DNA of 64,000 nucleotides from Lactococcus formosensis (GTDB lineage: Bacteria; Bacillota; Bacilli; Lactobacillales; Streptococcaceae), in contig NZ_BOVP01000005.1 of NCBI RefSeq assembly GCF_018403745.1, forward strand, positions 83,805 through 147,804, in the 5' to 3' direction. A program made the translations under genes and the position numbers. Positions 33,793 to 43,549 of the stretch are shown in pieces; position 1 is the first letter of the stretch, and the number at the start of each line of letters is the position of its first letter. Below the pieces are notes generated by a model. That model saw nothing but the letters and a program-made list of their open reading frames with translations, had not been told where the DNA came from and made no database searches.

Positions 33793-34992
33793 ATGACAAC
33801 AATCGTGGAAAACAGTAAAGTTTTAACAGCATTAACAAACAGTTTTGAAAAAGTATTTGGGGATACAGAAAATGTGGAATACTTCTTTTCGCCAGGTCGT
33901 ATTAACTTGATTGGTGAACATACCGACTATAATGGCGGCTACGTCTTCCCAGCCTCAATTACAATTGGGACAACAGGTTTGGCCCGTTTACGTGAAGATA
34001 CAAAAATCCGACTTTTTTCACAAAACTTTCCAGAAGCAGGTCTTATCGAATTTGATTTAACAGAGGTCAAGGAAAAAGATGATGACAGTTGGTCAAATTA
34101 CGTTAAAGGAATGATAGTGATGCTTCAAGATGCAGGCTATACCATCGATAAAGGTTTTGAACTACTTATCAATGGTGAAATTCCAACAGCTTCTGGTTTA
34201 TCATCTTCAGCTTCTTTGGAACTTTTAGTCGGTGTAGTTTTAGACGACCTGTTTAATTTACAAGTCCCACGCTTGGAATTGGTACAACTCGGACAAAAAA
34301 CGGAAAATGAATTTATTGGCGTCAACTCTGGTATTTTAGACCAGTTTGCGATTGGTTTTGGTGAAGTGAAAAAAGCGATTTTATTGGACTGTAATACTCT
34401 TAAGTATGAAATGGTGCCGGTAGAATTACGTGATTATGATATTGTCATCATGAACACAAACAAACCACGTGCTTTAACAGAATCAAAATATAATGAGCGT
34501 TTTGCTGAAACACGTGAAGCATTGAAACGTATGCAAAGTAAATTAGCTATTGAATCACTGGGTGAACTTTCTAATGAGGAATTTGATGCCAATACAGACT
34601 TGATTGGTGATGAAACTCTGATTAAACGTGCGCGCCATGCCGTATATGAAAATAACCGTACAAAAATAGCACAAAAAGCTTTTGTTGCTGGTAATTTGAC
34701 GAAGTTTGGTGAATTACTTAATGCTTCACACGCTTCCCTCAAAGACGACTATGAAGTGACTGGGATTGAACTTGATACGCTGGCTGAAACCGCACAAAAA
34801 CAGGCAGGTGTATTAGGCGCACGTATGACAGGTGCAGGCTTTGGCGGTTGTGCAATTGCTTTAGTCGCTCATGATAAAGTTGCAGATTTTGAAGAAGCAG
34901 TTGGAGCGGAATATGAAAAAGTAGTTGGCTATCCAGCAAGCTTTTATGTCGCCCAAATTGGTTCAGGATCAACAAAACTGGATGTGGAGTAG
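33793..34992 (+). CDS. galK: Galactokinase
   Basis: A 399-residue GHMP kinase that phosphorylates alpha-D-galactose. The galactokinase signature GRINLIGEHTDYNGGYVFP lies near residue 37, the ATP-binding motif ASGLSSSASLE near 134 and the third GHMP motif GARMTGAGFGGCAIAL near 340. Translation from 33793 (GAGGAAAAG upstream) gives the usual length; a longer frame reaching back into galM is rejected. Confidence 0.97.
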   Translation: MTTIVENSKVLTALTNSFEKVFGDTENVEYFFSPGRINLIGEHTDYNGGYVFPASITIGTTGLARLREDTKIRLFSQNFPEAGLIEFDLTEVKEKDDDSWSNYVKGMIVMLQDAGYTIDKGFELLINGEIPTASGLSSSASLELLVGVVLDDLFNLQVPRLELVQLGQKTENEFIGVNSGILDQFAIGFGEVKKAILLDCNTLKYEMVPVELRDYDIVIMNTNKPRALTESKYNERFAETREALKRMQSKLAIESLGELSNEEFDANTDLIGDETLIKRARHAVYENNRTKIAQKAFVAGNLTKFGELLNASHASLKDDYEVTGIELDTLAETAQKQAGVLGARMTGAGFGGCAIALVAHDKVADFEEAVGAEYEKVVGYPASFYVAQIGSGSTKLDVE

Positions 34993-35003
34993 GAAAAGTA
35001 AAA

Positions 35004-36482
35004 ATGGAAAAATATCAAGCTGTTCAAGAATTTATTAATTTAGCAGAAAAAAATCATCGAATTGAAACGCTTGATAAAATATATTGGCGTAATCAATTAC
35101 TCCATTTCTTGGGGATGAACGATTGGGACGAACCACAAGTTACAGAAGAACATGATGCACTAACTTTAATGGATCAGCTCATGATCCTTGCACGCGACAA
35201 TCAAGCTTTTTCGCCAGAAGAAGAAGAATTTTATGAAGCGGCTCTGATGGACTTTATTAGTCCAACACCAAGTCAAATTAATCGTGAGTTCTGGGAGAAT
35301 TATCAAGAGAGTCCTAAAAAAGCGACAGATTATTTCTATGGACTGACTCAGGAAATTAATCAGGTCAAGACAAGGGATATCGCAAAAAATATTGCCTTTA
35401 ACTATCACTCAAAATATGGCGATTTAGAAATCACAATCAATCTCTCAAAACCGGAGAAAGATCCAAAAGCTATCGCTGCAGCTAAATTAGTCAAGGATTC
35501 TAGTTATCCAGCTTGTGCGCTCTGTATTGAAAACGAAGGGCTTTATGGTGGAGGGAATAAAGCTGCACGAAGCAATCATCGCCTCATCCGTTTAAAATTA
35601 CAGGATGAAGAATGGGGCTTTCAGTATTCGCCTTATGCTTATTATAATGAACACTCAATTGTGCTTAACAACTTGCACAAGCCAATGAAAATTAATCGCC
35701 AATCTTTTAGTAATCTCTTAGACTTTTTAGATTTGTTCCCTCACTATATGATTGGATCCAATGCTGATTTACCAATTGTTGGGGGTTCTATTTTGACCCA
35801 TGATCACTATCAAGCAGGACGTCATGAGTTTCCGATGGCTAAAGCTAAGTTAAGAGAACAAGTAGCCTTTAAAGCTTTTCCAGAAGTAGCAGTTGGCATT
35901 GTGAATTGGCCCATGAGTGTGCTGCGTTTATCCTCTGAGGACAAAGGGCAGTTGTTGACACTTGCGGACTTCATTCTGAAGAAGTGGCAACAATATTCGG
36001 ATACAAGTATAGATGTTATTGCGCATTCCGCTGATGGTACACCACACCATACGATTACACCGATTGCTCGTAAACGTGGTAATGCTTACGAAATGGATCT
36101 GGTTTTACGAGATAACAATGTTAGTGAAACTTATCCGGATGGGATTTTTCATCCGCATGCAGACCTGCATCACATCAAGAAAGAAAATATTGGTTTGATT
36201 GAGGTTATGGGCTTAGCTGTTTTACCTCCGAGATTGAAAGGTGAACTGCAAGAAGTGGAACAGTATCTTTTAGGAAAGCCGCATCATATGAAAGATATGC
36301 ACTTACCTTGGGCACAAAATTTAAAAAATCAAGGGGATTTTACTGAAGGAAATGTCTCGGAGTGTGTCCGTGAAGCGGTTGGAGCTGTCTTTACAAGAGT
36401 ATTGCAAGATGCGGGAGTATTTAAAGATAACAAAGCAGGGCATTCTGGGTTTAAGCGCTTCATTGATTTTATAAATGAATAA
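35004..36482 (+). CDS. galT: UDP-glucose-hexose-1-phosphate uridylyltransferase, Firmicutes type
   Basis: A 492-residue enzyme that exchanges UMP between UDP-glucose and galactose-1-phosphate. Its length and the segments CALCIENEGLYGG, YFNEHSIVL-like YYNEHSIVLNNLHKPM and LPIVGGSILTHDHYQAGRHE belong to the long Firmicutes-type GalT rather than the 350-residue enterobacterial form. It starts 11 nt after galK. Confidence 0.96.
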   Translation: MEKYQAVQEFINLAEKNHRIETLDKIYWRNQLLHFLGMNDWDEPQVTEEHDALTLMDQLMILARDNQAFSPEEEEFYEAALMDFISPTPSQINREFWENYQESPKKATDYFYGLTQEINQVKTRDIAKNIAFNYHSKYGDLEITINLSKPEKDPKAIAAAKLVKDSSYPACALCIENEGLYGGGNKAARSNHRLIRLKLQDEEWGFQYSPYAYYNEHSIVLNNLHKPMKINRQSFSNLLDFLDLFPHYMIGSNADLPIVGGSILTHDHYQAGRHEFPMAKAKLREQVAFKAFPEVAVGIVNWPMSVLRLSSEDKGQLLTLADFILKKWQQYSDTSIDVIAHSADGTPHHTITPIARKRGNAYEMDLVLRDNNVSETYPDGIFHPHADLHHIKKENIGLIEVMGLAVLPPRLKGELQEVEQYLLGKPHHMKDMHLPWAQNLKNQGDFTEGNVSECVREAVGAVFTRVLQDAGVFKDNKAGHSGFKRFIDFINE

Positions 36483-36552
36483 GGTTATACTTGTAAGTGA
36501 GTGATAAATAGTATTGAAAACTTTGTAAATCAAAGTAACGGAGGATAAATAA

Positions 36553-37536
36553 ATGACAGTCTTAGTACTTGGAGGCGCAGGTTATGTGGGAAGTCATGCT
36601 GTTGATATTCTGGTAGCACGTGGCTATGATGTGGCCGTTGTAGACAATCTTGTGACGGGACATCGTGAAGCTGTCCCAGCAGATGTACGCTTCTATGAAG
36701 GAGATGTGCGCGATCAAGCTTTCTTGGCTGATGTTTTTACAAAAGAAAAAGAAATTGAAGGCTTAATGCACTTTTGTGCTTATTCATTGGTTGGTGAATC
36801 AATGCAAAAACCTTTGATGTATTTTAATAACAACGTGGGTGGAGCTCAAGTTATTCTTGAAACCATGGAAAAATTTGGTATTAAGCATATTGTTTTCTCA
36901 AGTACGGCTGCAACTTTTGGGATACCTGAAGAAAGTCCTATTTCTGAAAAAACACCTCAAAAACCAATCAACCCTTATGGTGAAAGCAAACTCATCATGG
37001 AAAAAATGATGAAGTGGCAATCAGAGGCAACCGATATGACTTATGTAGCACTGCGCTACTTCAATGTTGCTGGTGCTAAACATGATGGAAGTATTGGTGA
37101 AGCACATAAAAATGAAACGCATTTGATTCCGCTTATTTTACAAACAGCTTTAGGCCAACGTGAGTTTATCACTATCTATGGGGATGATTACAATACGCCT
37201 GATGGTACATGTGTACGTGACTATATCGATATGGAAGACTTGATTGAAGCACACATCAAAGCCTTAGAATATCTTAAAGCAGGGGGGGCTTCGGACCAGT
37301 TTAATCTTGGTTCTTCAAAAGGCTACTCTAACCTTGAGGTTCTGGAAACTGCACGCCGCGTTACCGGGAAAGAAATTCCATCACAAATGGGAGAGCGTCG
37401 TCCAGGTGACCCAGATATGCTGGTTGCAGACTCAACGAAAGCGGGAGAAATCTTGGATTGGCACGTGAAAAATAATTTAGAATATATTATTGAGAATGCT
37501 TGGAAATGGCATAGCTCACATCCAAATGGATATTAA
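36553..37536 (+). CDS. galE: UDP-glucose 4-epimerase
   Basis: A 327-residue short-chain dehydrogenase-type epimerase closing the Leloir pathway. The NAD motif [12 protein letters not shown] is at the N-terminus, the catalytic serine is in FSSTAATFG near residue 120, and the YGESK tyrosine-lysine motif near 145. A 70-nt gap separates it from galT with GGAGG upstream, so it may be partly independent. A 15-bp perfect hairpin ends the operon. Confidence 0.97.
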   Translation: MTVLVLGGAGYVGSHAVDILVARGYDVAVVDNLVTGHREAVPADVRFYEGDVRDQAFLADVFTKEKEIEGLMHFCAYSLVGESMQKPLMYFNNNVGGAQVILETMEKFGIKHIVFSSTAATFGIPEESPISEKTPQKPINPYGESKLIMEKMMKWQSEATDMTYVALRYFNVAGAKHDGSIGEAHKNETHLIPLILQTALGQREFITIYGDDYNTPDGTCVRDYIDMEDLIEAHIKALEYLKAGGASDQFNLGSSKGYSNLEVLETARRVTGKEIPSQMGERRPGDPDMLVADSTKAGEILDWHVKNNLEYIIENAWKWHSSHPNGY

Positions 37537-37540
37537 TACA

Positions 37541-37586
37541 AACGAAAAAGCAATCTTTTAATCTGGATTGCTTTTTCGTTATTTTT
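37541..37586 (+). terminator. Terminator of the gal operon
   Basis: A perfect 15-bp stem pairs 37541-37555 with 37566-37580 (both containing CGAAAAAGC or its complement) and continues into a T-run. Confidence 0.9.
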
Positions 37587-37589
37587 GTA

Positions 37590-37603
37590 AGAAAACGCTT
37601 TAA
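37590..37603 (+). promoter_or_regulatory. Consensus cre (CcpA) site
   Basis: AGAAAACGCTTTAA matches all 14 positions of the lactococcal cre consensus. It lies about 80-90 nt upstream of the expected transcription start of the following transporter gene, a position more usual for activation than for repression. Confidence 0.7.
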
Positions 37604-37646
37604 AATGTAAAATTATAAATAAATCAAGATTAAAACCAGATGAAAG

Positions 37647-37675
37647 TTGCATGAAAATGCAAAAAATGTTATATT
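37647..37675 (+). promoter_or_regulatory. Promoter of the APC antiporter gene
   Basis: TTGCAT (37647-37652), a 17-nt spacer and TGTTATATT (37667-37675) form a good extended promoter 47 nt before the ATG. Confidence 0.75.
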
Positions 37676-37722
37676 AAGAAAATATTTCAATATAAATAAA
37701 AATGGAATCATAGGAAAAATAA

Positions 37723-39183
37723 ATGGAAAATAAAAAAGGGATGGGCCTGATAGCCCTTGTCTCCATCGTTGTCTCCAGTGCTATTGGTGGAGGAGTATTT
37801 AACCTCTCCAACGATTTAGCTAATGGTGCTACTGCTGGAGGAGTAGTTGTAGCATGGCTCTTCGTTGGTTTGGGGCTTTTAGCACTTGTGTTGAGCTTAA
37901 ACTATCTGATTATTAACAAACCTCAACTTTCAGGTGTTTCTGATTATGCGCGAGAAGGCTTTGGCGATTTGGTAGGTTTTCTTTCTGGCTGGGGCTACTG
38001 GCTGTCTACATGGCTCGGTAATATTGCCTTTGCAGTACTGATGATGATATCTATGGATTACTTTTTTCCTGGTGAATTCGCAAATGCAAATGGCAGCCTA
38101 AGTGTTTTTGCAGTGGTGACCGTATCTGCCCTCTCATGGCTTTTAGCTTTGATGGTAAGTAAAGGTGTCGAATCTGCAGCCATAGTGAACGCGATTGTTC
38201 TGGTTTGTAAATTAATTCCCATTTTCGTTTTCATGCTTACGGGCATTGTAATGTTTAAAACAGGAGTTTTTACTTCAGGTTTTTGGAACAATATTACAGA
38301 AAATGCTCAAGGCTTGGTTCAAGCTCAAGGGTCAATGACCGCTGGGGGCTTACTCGATCAAGTTAAAAGCTCTCTTATGGTCATGATTTGGGTCTTTGTC
38401 GGGATTGAAGGTGCAGCAATGATGGGCGATCGTGCCAAGAAAAAATCTGATGCAGGGCGTGCAACAATCATCGGTCTTGTCGTTTTGCTTTTTATCTACA
38501 TCTTGCTTTCACTCTTACCTTTCGGCTATTATGATCAAGCAGAATTAGCTGCCATGAAAACGCCAGGCATGGTTTATATGCTCAAAGATATGCTTGGTAG
38601 CTTTGGAGGCGCATTGATGGCCAGTGGTCTTGTTGTGTCCGTCTTGGGTGCTTGGATATCATGGACGATGCTTCCAGTGGAGTCAACAACACAGTTGGCC
38701 AATCAAAAATTACTCCCCGAATGGTTTGGACGTTTAAATAAACATAATGCCCCTGCAAATTCTCTTTGGCTTACACAAATCTTTGTTCAATTTTTTATCA
38801 TTGTTACTTTTTATGTCGCAAATGCTTATAATGTAATGGTCTATCTCTGTACAGCATGTATCATGATCTGTTATGCTTTGGTAGGTGCATATATGATGAA
38901 ACATGGTCTTGAGGAAAAAAACACAAAAAATATAGTCATCGGTTTTGTTGCCCTTGCTTTTCAAATTTTAGCTCTGTGGCTATCAGGCTGGCAATATGTT
39001 TGGATGGCTTCAATTCTCTACGCGATTGGTTTTATTTTCTACTATTTAGCGAAGAAAGAAAATGGTAAGAAACTTTCTCATGTAGAAATTATTGCTCTTC
39101 TTGTGATTATTGTTTTATCTATTTTTGCAGTCTTTGGATTGGTTGGTAACCATTATGGTCTAAGAGAGTTACTTGGTTTATAA
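37723..39183 (+). CDS. APC-superfamily basic amino acid antiporter (ArcD-like)
   Basis: A 486-residue transporter with about twelve helices. The N-terminal motif VVSSAIGGGVFNLSNDLANGAT and the segment VFVGIEGAAMMGDRAKKKSDAGRATIIG mark the basic amino acid/polyamine antiporter family that includes arginine-ornithine exchangers (ArcD) and lysine or histidine antiporters. No arc or decarboxylase genes are adjacent, so the substrate pair is unassigned. A consensus cre lies upstream, consistent with control by sugar supply. Confidence 0.88.
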   Translation: MENKKGMGLIALVSIVVSSAIGGGVFNLSNDLANGATAGGVVVAWLFVGLGLLALVLSLNYLIINKPQLSGVSDYAREGFGDLVGFLSGWGYWLSTWLGNIAFAVLMMISMDYFFPGEFANANGSLSVFAVVTVSALSWLLALMVSKGVESAAIVNAIVLVCKLIPIFVFMLTGIVMFKTGVFTSGFWNNITENAQGLVQAQGSMTAGGLLDQVKSSLMVMIWVFVGIEGAAMMGDRAKKKSDAGRATIIGLVVLLFIYILLSLLPFGYYDQAELAAMKTPGMVYMLKDMLGSFGGALMASGLVVSVLGAWISWTMLPVESTTQLANQKLLPEWFGRLNKHNAPANSLWLTQIFVQFFIIVTFYVANAYNVMVYLCTACIMICYALVGAYMMKHGLEEKNTKNIVIGFVALAFQILALWLSGWQYVWMASILYAIGFIFYYLAKKENGKKLSHVEIIALLVIIVLSIFAVFGLVGNHYGLRELLGL

Positions 39184-39189
39184 ACAATA

Positions 39190-39222
39190 AAAAAAATTCG
39201 GAATTAATGTTCCGAATTTTTT
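39190..39222. terminator. Bidirectional terminator between the antiporter and the recF operon
   Basis: AAAAATTCGGAA (39192-39203) pairs with TTCCGAATTTTT (39210-39221) around TTAATG; the TAA of the minus-strand gene begins in the loop. Confidence 0.85.
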
Positions 39223-39425
39223 TGCTCTAACTGTGAGTAATGGCTGTTTTTGATATGAACCAACACACGTAAATCTTCTTCAAGTTTATCTTTTTGTTGG
39301 CGCAATTCACGTTCTTGTTCAACAAGTAGGGAAATACGCTTTAATAATGTCGCGTCACCTTCTTCAGCCAATGCTTTAAATTTGATTAGGTTTTCCTTAG
39401 TCAGTGGTGGTTCTTTCTTGTCCAT
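39204..39425 (-). CDS. Small coiled-coil protein overlapping recF
   Basis: A 73-residue charged protein (MDKKEPPLTKENLIKF...) predicted to be largely helical, with a basic-acidic heptad region around SLLVEQERELRQQKDKLEED. It begins inside the 3' end of recF in another frame, from the ATG at 39425 or the TTG at 39434, after an AAGGAG site. Co-transcription with yaaA-recF is clear from the overlap. No family recognised. Confidence 0.65.
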   Translation of the reverse strand: MDKKEPPLTKENLIKFKALAEEGDATLLKRISLLVEQERELRQQKDKLEEDLRVLVHIKNSHYSQLEQKNSEH

Positions 39426-40491
39426 TTGTTTCAATTTCTCCTTGCTTCACATTGAAAATACTTAAGTTTTCTGGCAGGTTTTTGAGGTGGTCAAGCGTCG
39501 TTGTAGTAATAAAGGTTTGTGTTTTTCCGAGCGTTGTTTCTAAAAGATCCAACTGACGGCTATTATCGAGCTCACTCATGACATCGTCGAGCAAAAGAAT
39601 AGGATATTCTCCAGTCTCTTCAAAAATTAAATCAATCTCGGCGAGCTTGACAGATAGAGCAACGGTTCTTTGTTGGCCTTGGCTGCCAAAGTCCGCAACA
39701 TTAATACCATTGACAAAAAAAGTCAAATCATCTCGGTGAGGGCCGACAGATGTCTGATGCCGAAAGATATCCTTATCCTGTGCGCTTTTCAAATCTTCTA
39801 AGAGGGTTGCGGAATTTACTTTATAATTAATCTGCAGCTCCTCAATCCCATGAGTGAGCTGAGAATGAATTTTTTGCGCCAGCTTTTCTAGTTTGACAAT
39901 GAAATTTTGACGCTCAGTGCTGATCTTCTGACCGTGTTCTGCCAGTTGGCTGTCTAAAACGTCTAAAAAAGTAGCATCAATCTGTTTACGTTCCATTTTA
40001 AGATAAGCATTGCGTTCCTTTAAAGCACGGTTATAGCGTACTGAATCATAAAGATAAACGGGACGTATTTGGCCAATCTCCATATCTAAAAAGCGACGAC
40101 GAATACTTGGAGCACCTTTGATAAGTTCTAAATCCTCAGGAGCAAACATGATGAGGTTAAGTTGTCCAATATAGTCCGCCAAGCGATTTTCTTTCAGATG
40201 GTTGACATGAGCAGTACGTCCTTTAGGGGTCAAAGCAACTTCGAGAGGGACACTAGTGTGTCCTTTCTCGACAGTACCAGAAACCTTCATTTCTTTCGAA
40301 TCCCACCGTATCAGTTCCCGGTCATGGTGGGTGCGGTGGCTACGTGTCAGAGCGAGAAAGTAGATGCTTTCTAAAATGTTTGTTTTACCTTGAGCATTCT
40401 GTCCTAAAAAAATATTGAGATTAGGGTGGAATTCAAGAGAAAGTTCAGCATAATTTCGAAAATTATAGAGCTGGATATTGTTAAGTTTCAT
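39397..40491 (-). CDS. recF: DNA replication and repair protein RecF
   Basis: RecF (364 residues) loads RecA at single-strand gaps. Walker A is GQNAQGKTNILESIYF near residue 30, the SMC-like signature lies in FGSQGQQRTVALSVKLAE, and Walker B is PILLLDDVMSELD. It follows yaaA by 2 nt. In many Firmicutes yaaA-recF sits beside dnaN-gyrB at the origin; here, as in other lactococci and streptococci, it lies next to the yfmF-yfmH-rodZ-pgsA cluster. Confidence 0.97.
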   Translation of the reverse strand: MKLNNIQLYNFRNYAELSLEFHPNLNIFLGQNAQGKTNILESIYFLALTRSHRTHHDRELIRWDSKEMKVSGTVEKGHTSVPLEVALTPKGRTAHVNHLKENRLADYIGQLNLIMFAPEDLELIKGAPSIRRRFLDMEIGQIRPVYLYDSVRYNRALKERNAYLKMERKQIDATFLDVLDSQLAEHGQKISTERQNFIVKLEKLAQKIHSQLTHGIEELQINYKVNSATLLEDLKSAQDKDIFRHQTSVGPHRDDLTFFVNGINVADFGSQGQQRTVALSVKLAEIDLIFEETGEYPILLLDDVMSELDNSRQLDLLETTLGKTQTFITTTTLDHLKNLPENLSIFNVKQGEIETNGQERTTTD

Positions 40492-40493
40492 GC

Positions 40494-40856
40494 TTATTTA
40501 GCGCCAGGGAATCTTGGCTTGGCTGCTTTCTTTGGTTTTTGAGTTTTGACTTGGGCGTTCATTTTTTTGACAAGTGCTTTGACGCGCTCTTCTTCGGCTT
40601 TATCTTCTTCGCGTTCAGCAATTTCTTCCGCAGTAGCTTGGACAAATGTGATGATCAGTCCGAATTCAGGGATTTCTAACACATCTCCTGCACGTAGTTT
40701 TTTGCCGCGGCGGTTTTCGGCTTCCTTGTTTAAGAAAATATTGCCTTCATTTTCGGCGAGAAAAAGCTTAGCTTGTCCTCCTGTATTGACAATGGCCAAC
40801 TCTTTAATGACTTGTCCTAAAGTGATGTATTCTTCAAATAAAATGTAATTTTGCAT
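40494..40856 (-). CDS. yaaA: S4-domain RNA-binding protein YaaA (RlbA)
   Basis: A 120-residue protein whose N-terminal half is an S4 domain (ITLGQVIKELAIVNTGGQAKLFLAE, then NRRGKKLRAGDVLEIPEFG) as in the small YaaA protein that always precedes recF. The C-terminal half is highly charged and ends KKAAKPRFPGAK, longer than the roughly 71-residue B. subtilis protein. A role in ribosome assembly has been suggested for the family. Confidence 0.88.
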   Translation of the reverse strand: MQNYILFEEYITLGQVIKELAIVNTGGQAKLFLAENEGNIFLNKEAENRRGKKLRAGDVLEIPEFGLIITFVQATAEEIAEREEDKAEEERVKALVKKMNAQVKTQKPKKAAKPRFPGAK

Positions 40857-40899
40857 AACTCTATTTTAGCATAAAGAGTCTCAAAAATAGTGGAAAATT

Positions 40900-40908
40900 T
40901 GCTATAAT
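40900..40908 (+). promoter_or_regulatory. Extended -10 promoter of the yfmF-yfmH-rodZ-pgsA cluster
   Basis: TGCTATAAT lies 81 nt before the yfmF ATG in the divergent region with yaaA. The leader contains no obvious stem beyond TTAAAGGAACTTTCTTTAA. Confidence 0.6.
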
Positions 40909-40989
40909 AGAGATATTACAGCTCCTGCTCTTTTTAGGGTTAAAGGAACTTTCTTTAAACTTAAAACGAGGAGTAGACAAGGGATATCT

Positions 40990-42234
40990 ATGAAACTAGC
41001 CAGCGGAGTAAATCTCCATGTTATAAAAGAAACAAAATTCAAAACAATATGTCTCATGGTGCGCTTTCGTGAAGAACTTTCGCGAGAAAATATTGCGAAG
41101 CGTGTGATTATCTCTAACTTGTGGGAGACGACAAATGCAGCGTATCCAACAGCTCAAGCATTTTCAAGTCGCTTGTCCGAACTTTATGGGACCTCCTTCT
41201 CAACTGCAGTGAATAAAAAAGGTAACCAACATTTGTTAAGTATTCATATGAATCTAGTTAATCCTAAGTTTGTTGATGTGGATACTTTGTCAGGTGCTGT
41301 TGATTTTATGCACAAAGCGCTCTTTTGCCCAGATAATAATGTTGACGTCTTCCAACGAGAAAAGACAAATCTCATAAACTATCTTAAAGCCATGAACGAA
41401 GATCGCTCTTATTATGCCAGTCGTCAGTTAGCTGCTCTTTTCTTTACAGATGAAAATCAAGCTCTCCCAGGTGTTGCAACTGTGGAACTTTTGGAGGCAG
41501 AAACAGCAGAGGCTGTCTTTAATTACTATACCGAGATGCTTAATCACAATCTTATTGATATTTTTGTTCTAGGAGATGTAGAGGAAGCTGAGGTTATGAG
41601 TTTATTCCAAAGCTTTGATTTTAAAGATCGTCAAGGACACTCTGAAATTTTTTACAAGCAAGAGCCCAAGGAGTATCAAGAAAAGATTGAAGAGAAAGAG
41701 GTGCAGCAGTCTATTTTACAAATGGCCTTTACGCAACCGACGACATACGGTAGCAAAGACTACATGACTTTACAAGTGATGAACGGACTCTTTGGTGGAT
41801 TCGCACATTCGAAATTATTTATGAACGTTCGCGAAAAAGCAAGTCTAGCTTATTATGCCAGTTCAGCTTTTGATAGTTTTACAGGTTTGCTAAGAGTTAA
41901 TGCAGGAATTGATGCAGGAAATTATGAGCAGGCTCGTGCTCTGATTTTAGAACAACTTCAAGCGATGCAGTCTGGGGACTTTACTACACAAGAGATTGAG
42001 CAAACCAAAACAATGCTGAAAAATTCTTACTTCATGTCACTTGATTCTTCTTCAAATCTCATCGAACAAGCTTTTATTCATGAAGTTTTACCGGAGCTTT
42101 ATGTTGATGAAGCAACCTTTTTGAAGGCGTTAGAGACCGTGAGCAAAGAGGACATTATGCGCTTGGCGCAAAGTTTAAAACTACAGGCTCAATATTTCAT
42201 GAAAGGAGAAGTTTATGCAGAAGAAGAGCTATGA
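40990..42234 (+). CDS. yfmF: M16-family protein YfmF (catalytically inactive)
   Basis: A 414-residue M16 metalloprotease-like protein. It lacks the zinc motif HxxEH in its N-terminal half, whereas the C-terminal half keeps the M16 fold (VREKASLAYYASSAFDSFTG). In B. subtilis YmfF/YmfH (EF-P 5-aminopentanol modification-associated proteins) pair an inactive and an active partner, and the same arrangement is seen here. AAGGGA precedes the ATG. Its end overlaps yfmH by 20 nt. Confidence 0.88.
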   Translation: MKLASGVNLHVIKETKFKTICLMVRFREELSRENIAKRVIISNLWETTNAAYPTAQAFSSRLSELYGTSFSTAVNKKGNQHLLSIHMNLVNPKFVDVDTLSGAVDFMHKALFCPDNNVDVFQREKTNLINYLKAMNEDRSYYASRQLAALFFTDENQALPGVATVELLEAETAEAVFNYYTEMLNHNLIDIFVLGDVEEAEVMSLFQSFDFKDRQGHSEIFYKQEPKEYQEKIEEKEVQQSILQMAFTQPTTYGSKDYMTLQVMNGLFGGFAHSKLFMNVREKASLAYYASSAFDSFTGLLRVNAGIDAGNYEQARALILEQLQAMQSGDFTTQEIEQTKTMLKNSYFMSLDSSSNLIEQAFIHEVLPELYVDEATFLKALETVSKEDIMRLAQSLKLQAQYFMKGEVYAEEEL

Positions 42235-43498
42235 GAAAACGGGAGAAGTCCTATATACTGATGTTTTAGACAACGGCTTAACTGTTTATTACTTACCCAA
42301 GCCCGATTACAATCGTACATATGGTCTTTTCACGACAAACTTTGGGTCACTGGATACCTCTTTTATTCCTACGGGAAGTCGAGATATGAAGACTTTTCCA
42401 GAAGGGATTGCTCACTTTTTAGAGCATAAACTTTTCGAGAAAAAAGAAGGGGATGTTATGTACAAGTTTGGTGCCTATGGGGCGCAAACCAATGCTTTTA
42501 CAAGTTTTTCGAGGACTTCTTATCTTTTTTCGACACGTGAAAACATCTATGAGTGTGTGAACTTACTGCTTGATTTTGTGCAAGAACCTTACTTTACAGA
42601 AGAAAATGTTGCTAAAGAACAAGGTATTATTCAACAAGAAATCCAGATGTATCAAGATGACAGTGACTGGCGTTTGTTTGCTGGGCTTTTAGCTTCACTT
42701 TATCCTGATTCACCATTGGCAGACGATATTGCTGGTACTCCCCACTCTATTAAGGAAATTACTGCGGCAGATTTGTATGCCAACTATGAAACTTTTTATC
42801 ATCCTTCAAACATGAACCTCTTTTTAACAGGTCCTTTTGATGTGGAGCAAATGGCTGCATTTGTAAATGACAATCAAGAAACGAAGCCTTTTATTAAAGC
42901 TGAACCGATTCAGAGAAAAACTGTTGAGGGTAGTCAGCCGATTGCAGGGAAAACTCTTGCGTTTGAAGTTGCAATGCCCAAGCTGGCTCTTGGTTTTCGG
43001 GGAGAAGATACTCTCCCAACTGATGCTCGTGAATTATTAGAATACAAGCTATCGAATCAGTTGCTTCTCGATATGCTTTTTGGAAAAACGAGCCATCGTT
43101 ATGAAGAAATGTACAATGCAGGTTTAGTTGATGATTCGTTTGGTTATGGCTTTGATATGGATAAAAGTTTTCACTTTGCGAACATTACTGTAGACACTGA
43201 AAAACCAGACCAAGTAAGTAAAGTTTTGCAGGAAGCTTTAAAAAGTTATAAAATAGATAAGGATTTTGAAAAAGAAAATCTAGAAATGCTGAAACGTGAA
43301 ACACTGGGGGATTATTATAAATCCCTGAACTCTTTAGAATACCTCGCCAATCAATTTTCATCAAATATTTATGGCGAGATTAACTTCTTTGATCTTCCTG
43401 AAATTTTATCAGGATTAACGCTTGAAAAAGTCAGCAAACATGCTGAAAAATTTGTAGAAAATATGCAAACGGTAGACTTTATCATCTACCCTAAATAA
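42215..43498 (+). CDS. yfmH: M16-family metallopeptidase YfmH
   Basis: The active partner of the pair (427 residues): zinc motif HFLEH near residue 65, and the downstream glutamate in ENVAKEQGIIQQEIQMY about 75 residues later. AAAGGAG in the yfmF coding region serves as its ribosome-binding site. The two probably form an M16 heterodimer; in Bacillus the orthologues are linked to EF-P modification, but the substrate in cocci is not established. Confidence 0.92.
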   Translation: MQKKSYEKTGEVLYTDVLDNGLTVYYLPKPDYNRTYGLFTTNFGSLDTSFIPTGSRDMKTFPEGIAHFLEHKLFEKKEGDVMYKFGAYGAQTNAFTSFSRTSYLFSTRENIYECVNLLLDFVQEPYFTEENVAKEQGIIQQEIQMYQDDSDWRLFAGLLASLYPDSPLADDIAGTPHSIKEITAADLYANYETFYHPSNMNLFLTGPFDVEQMAAFVNDNQETKPFIKAEPIQRKTVEGSQPIAGKTLAFEVAMPKLALGFRGEDTLPTDARELLEYKLSNQLLLDMLFGKTSHRYEEMYNAGLVDDSFGYGFDMDKSFHFANITVDTEKPDQVSKVLQEALKSYKIDKDFEKENLEMLKRETLGDYYKSLNSLEYLANQFSSNIYGEINFFDLPEILSGLTLEKVSKHAEKFVENMQTVDFIIYPK

Positions 43499-43549
43499 TA
43501 CGAACAGTTATGAATAAATCCATGTATTTCATAAAGCTGAGAGGAGGAC

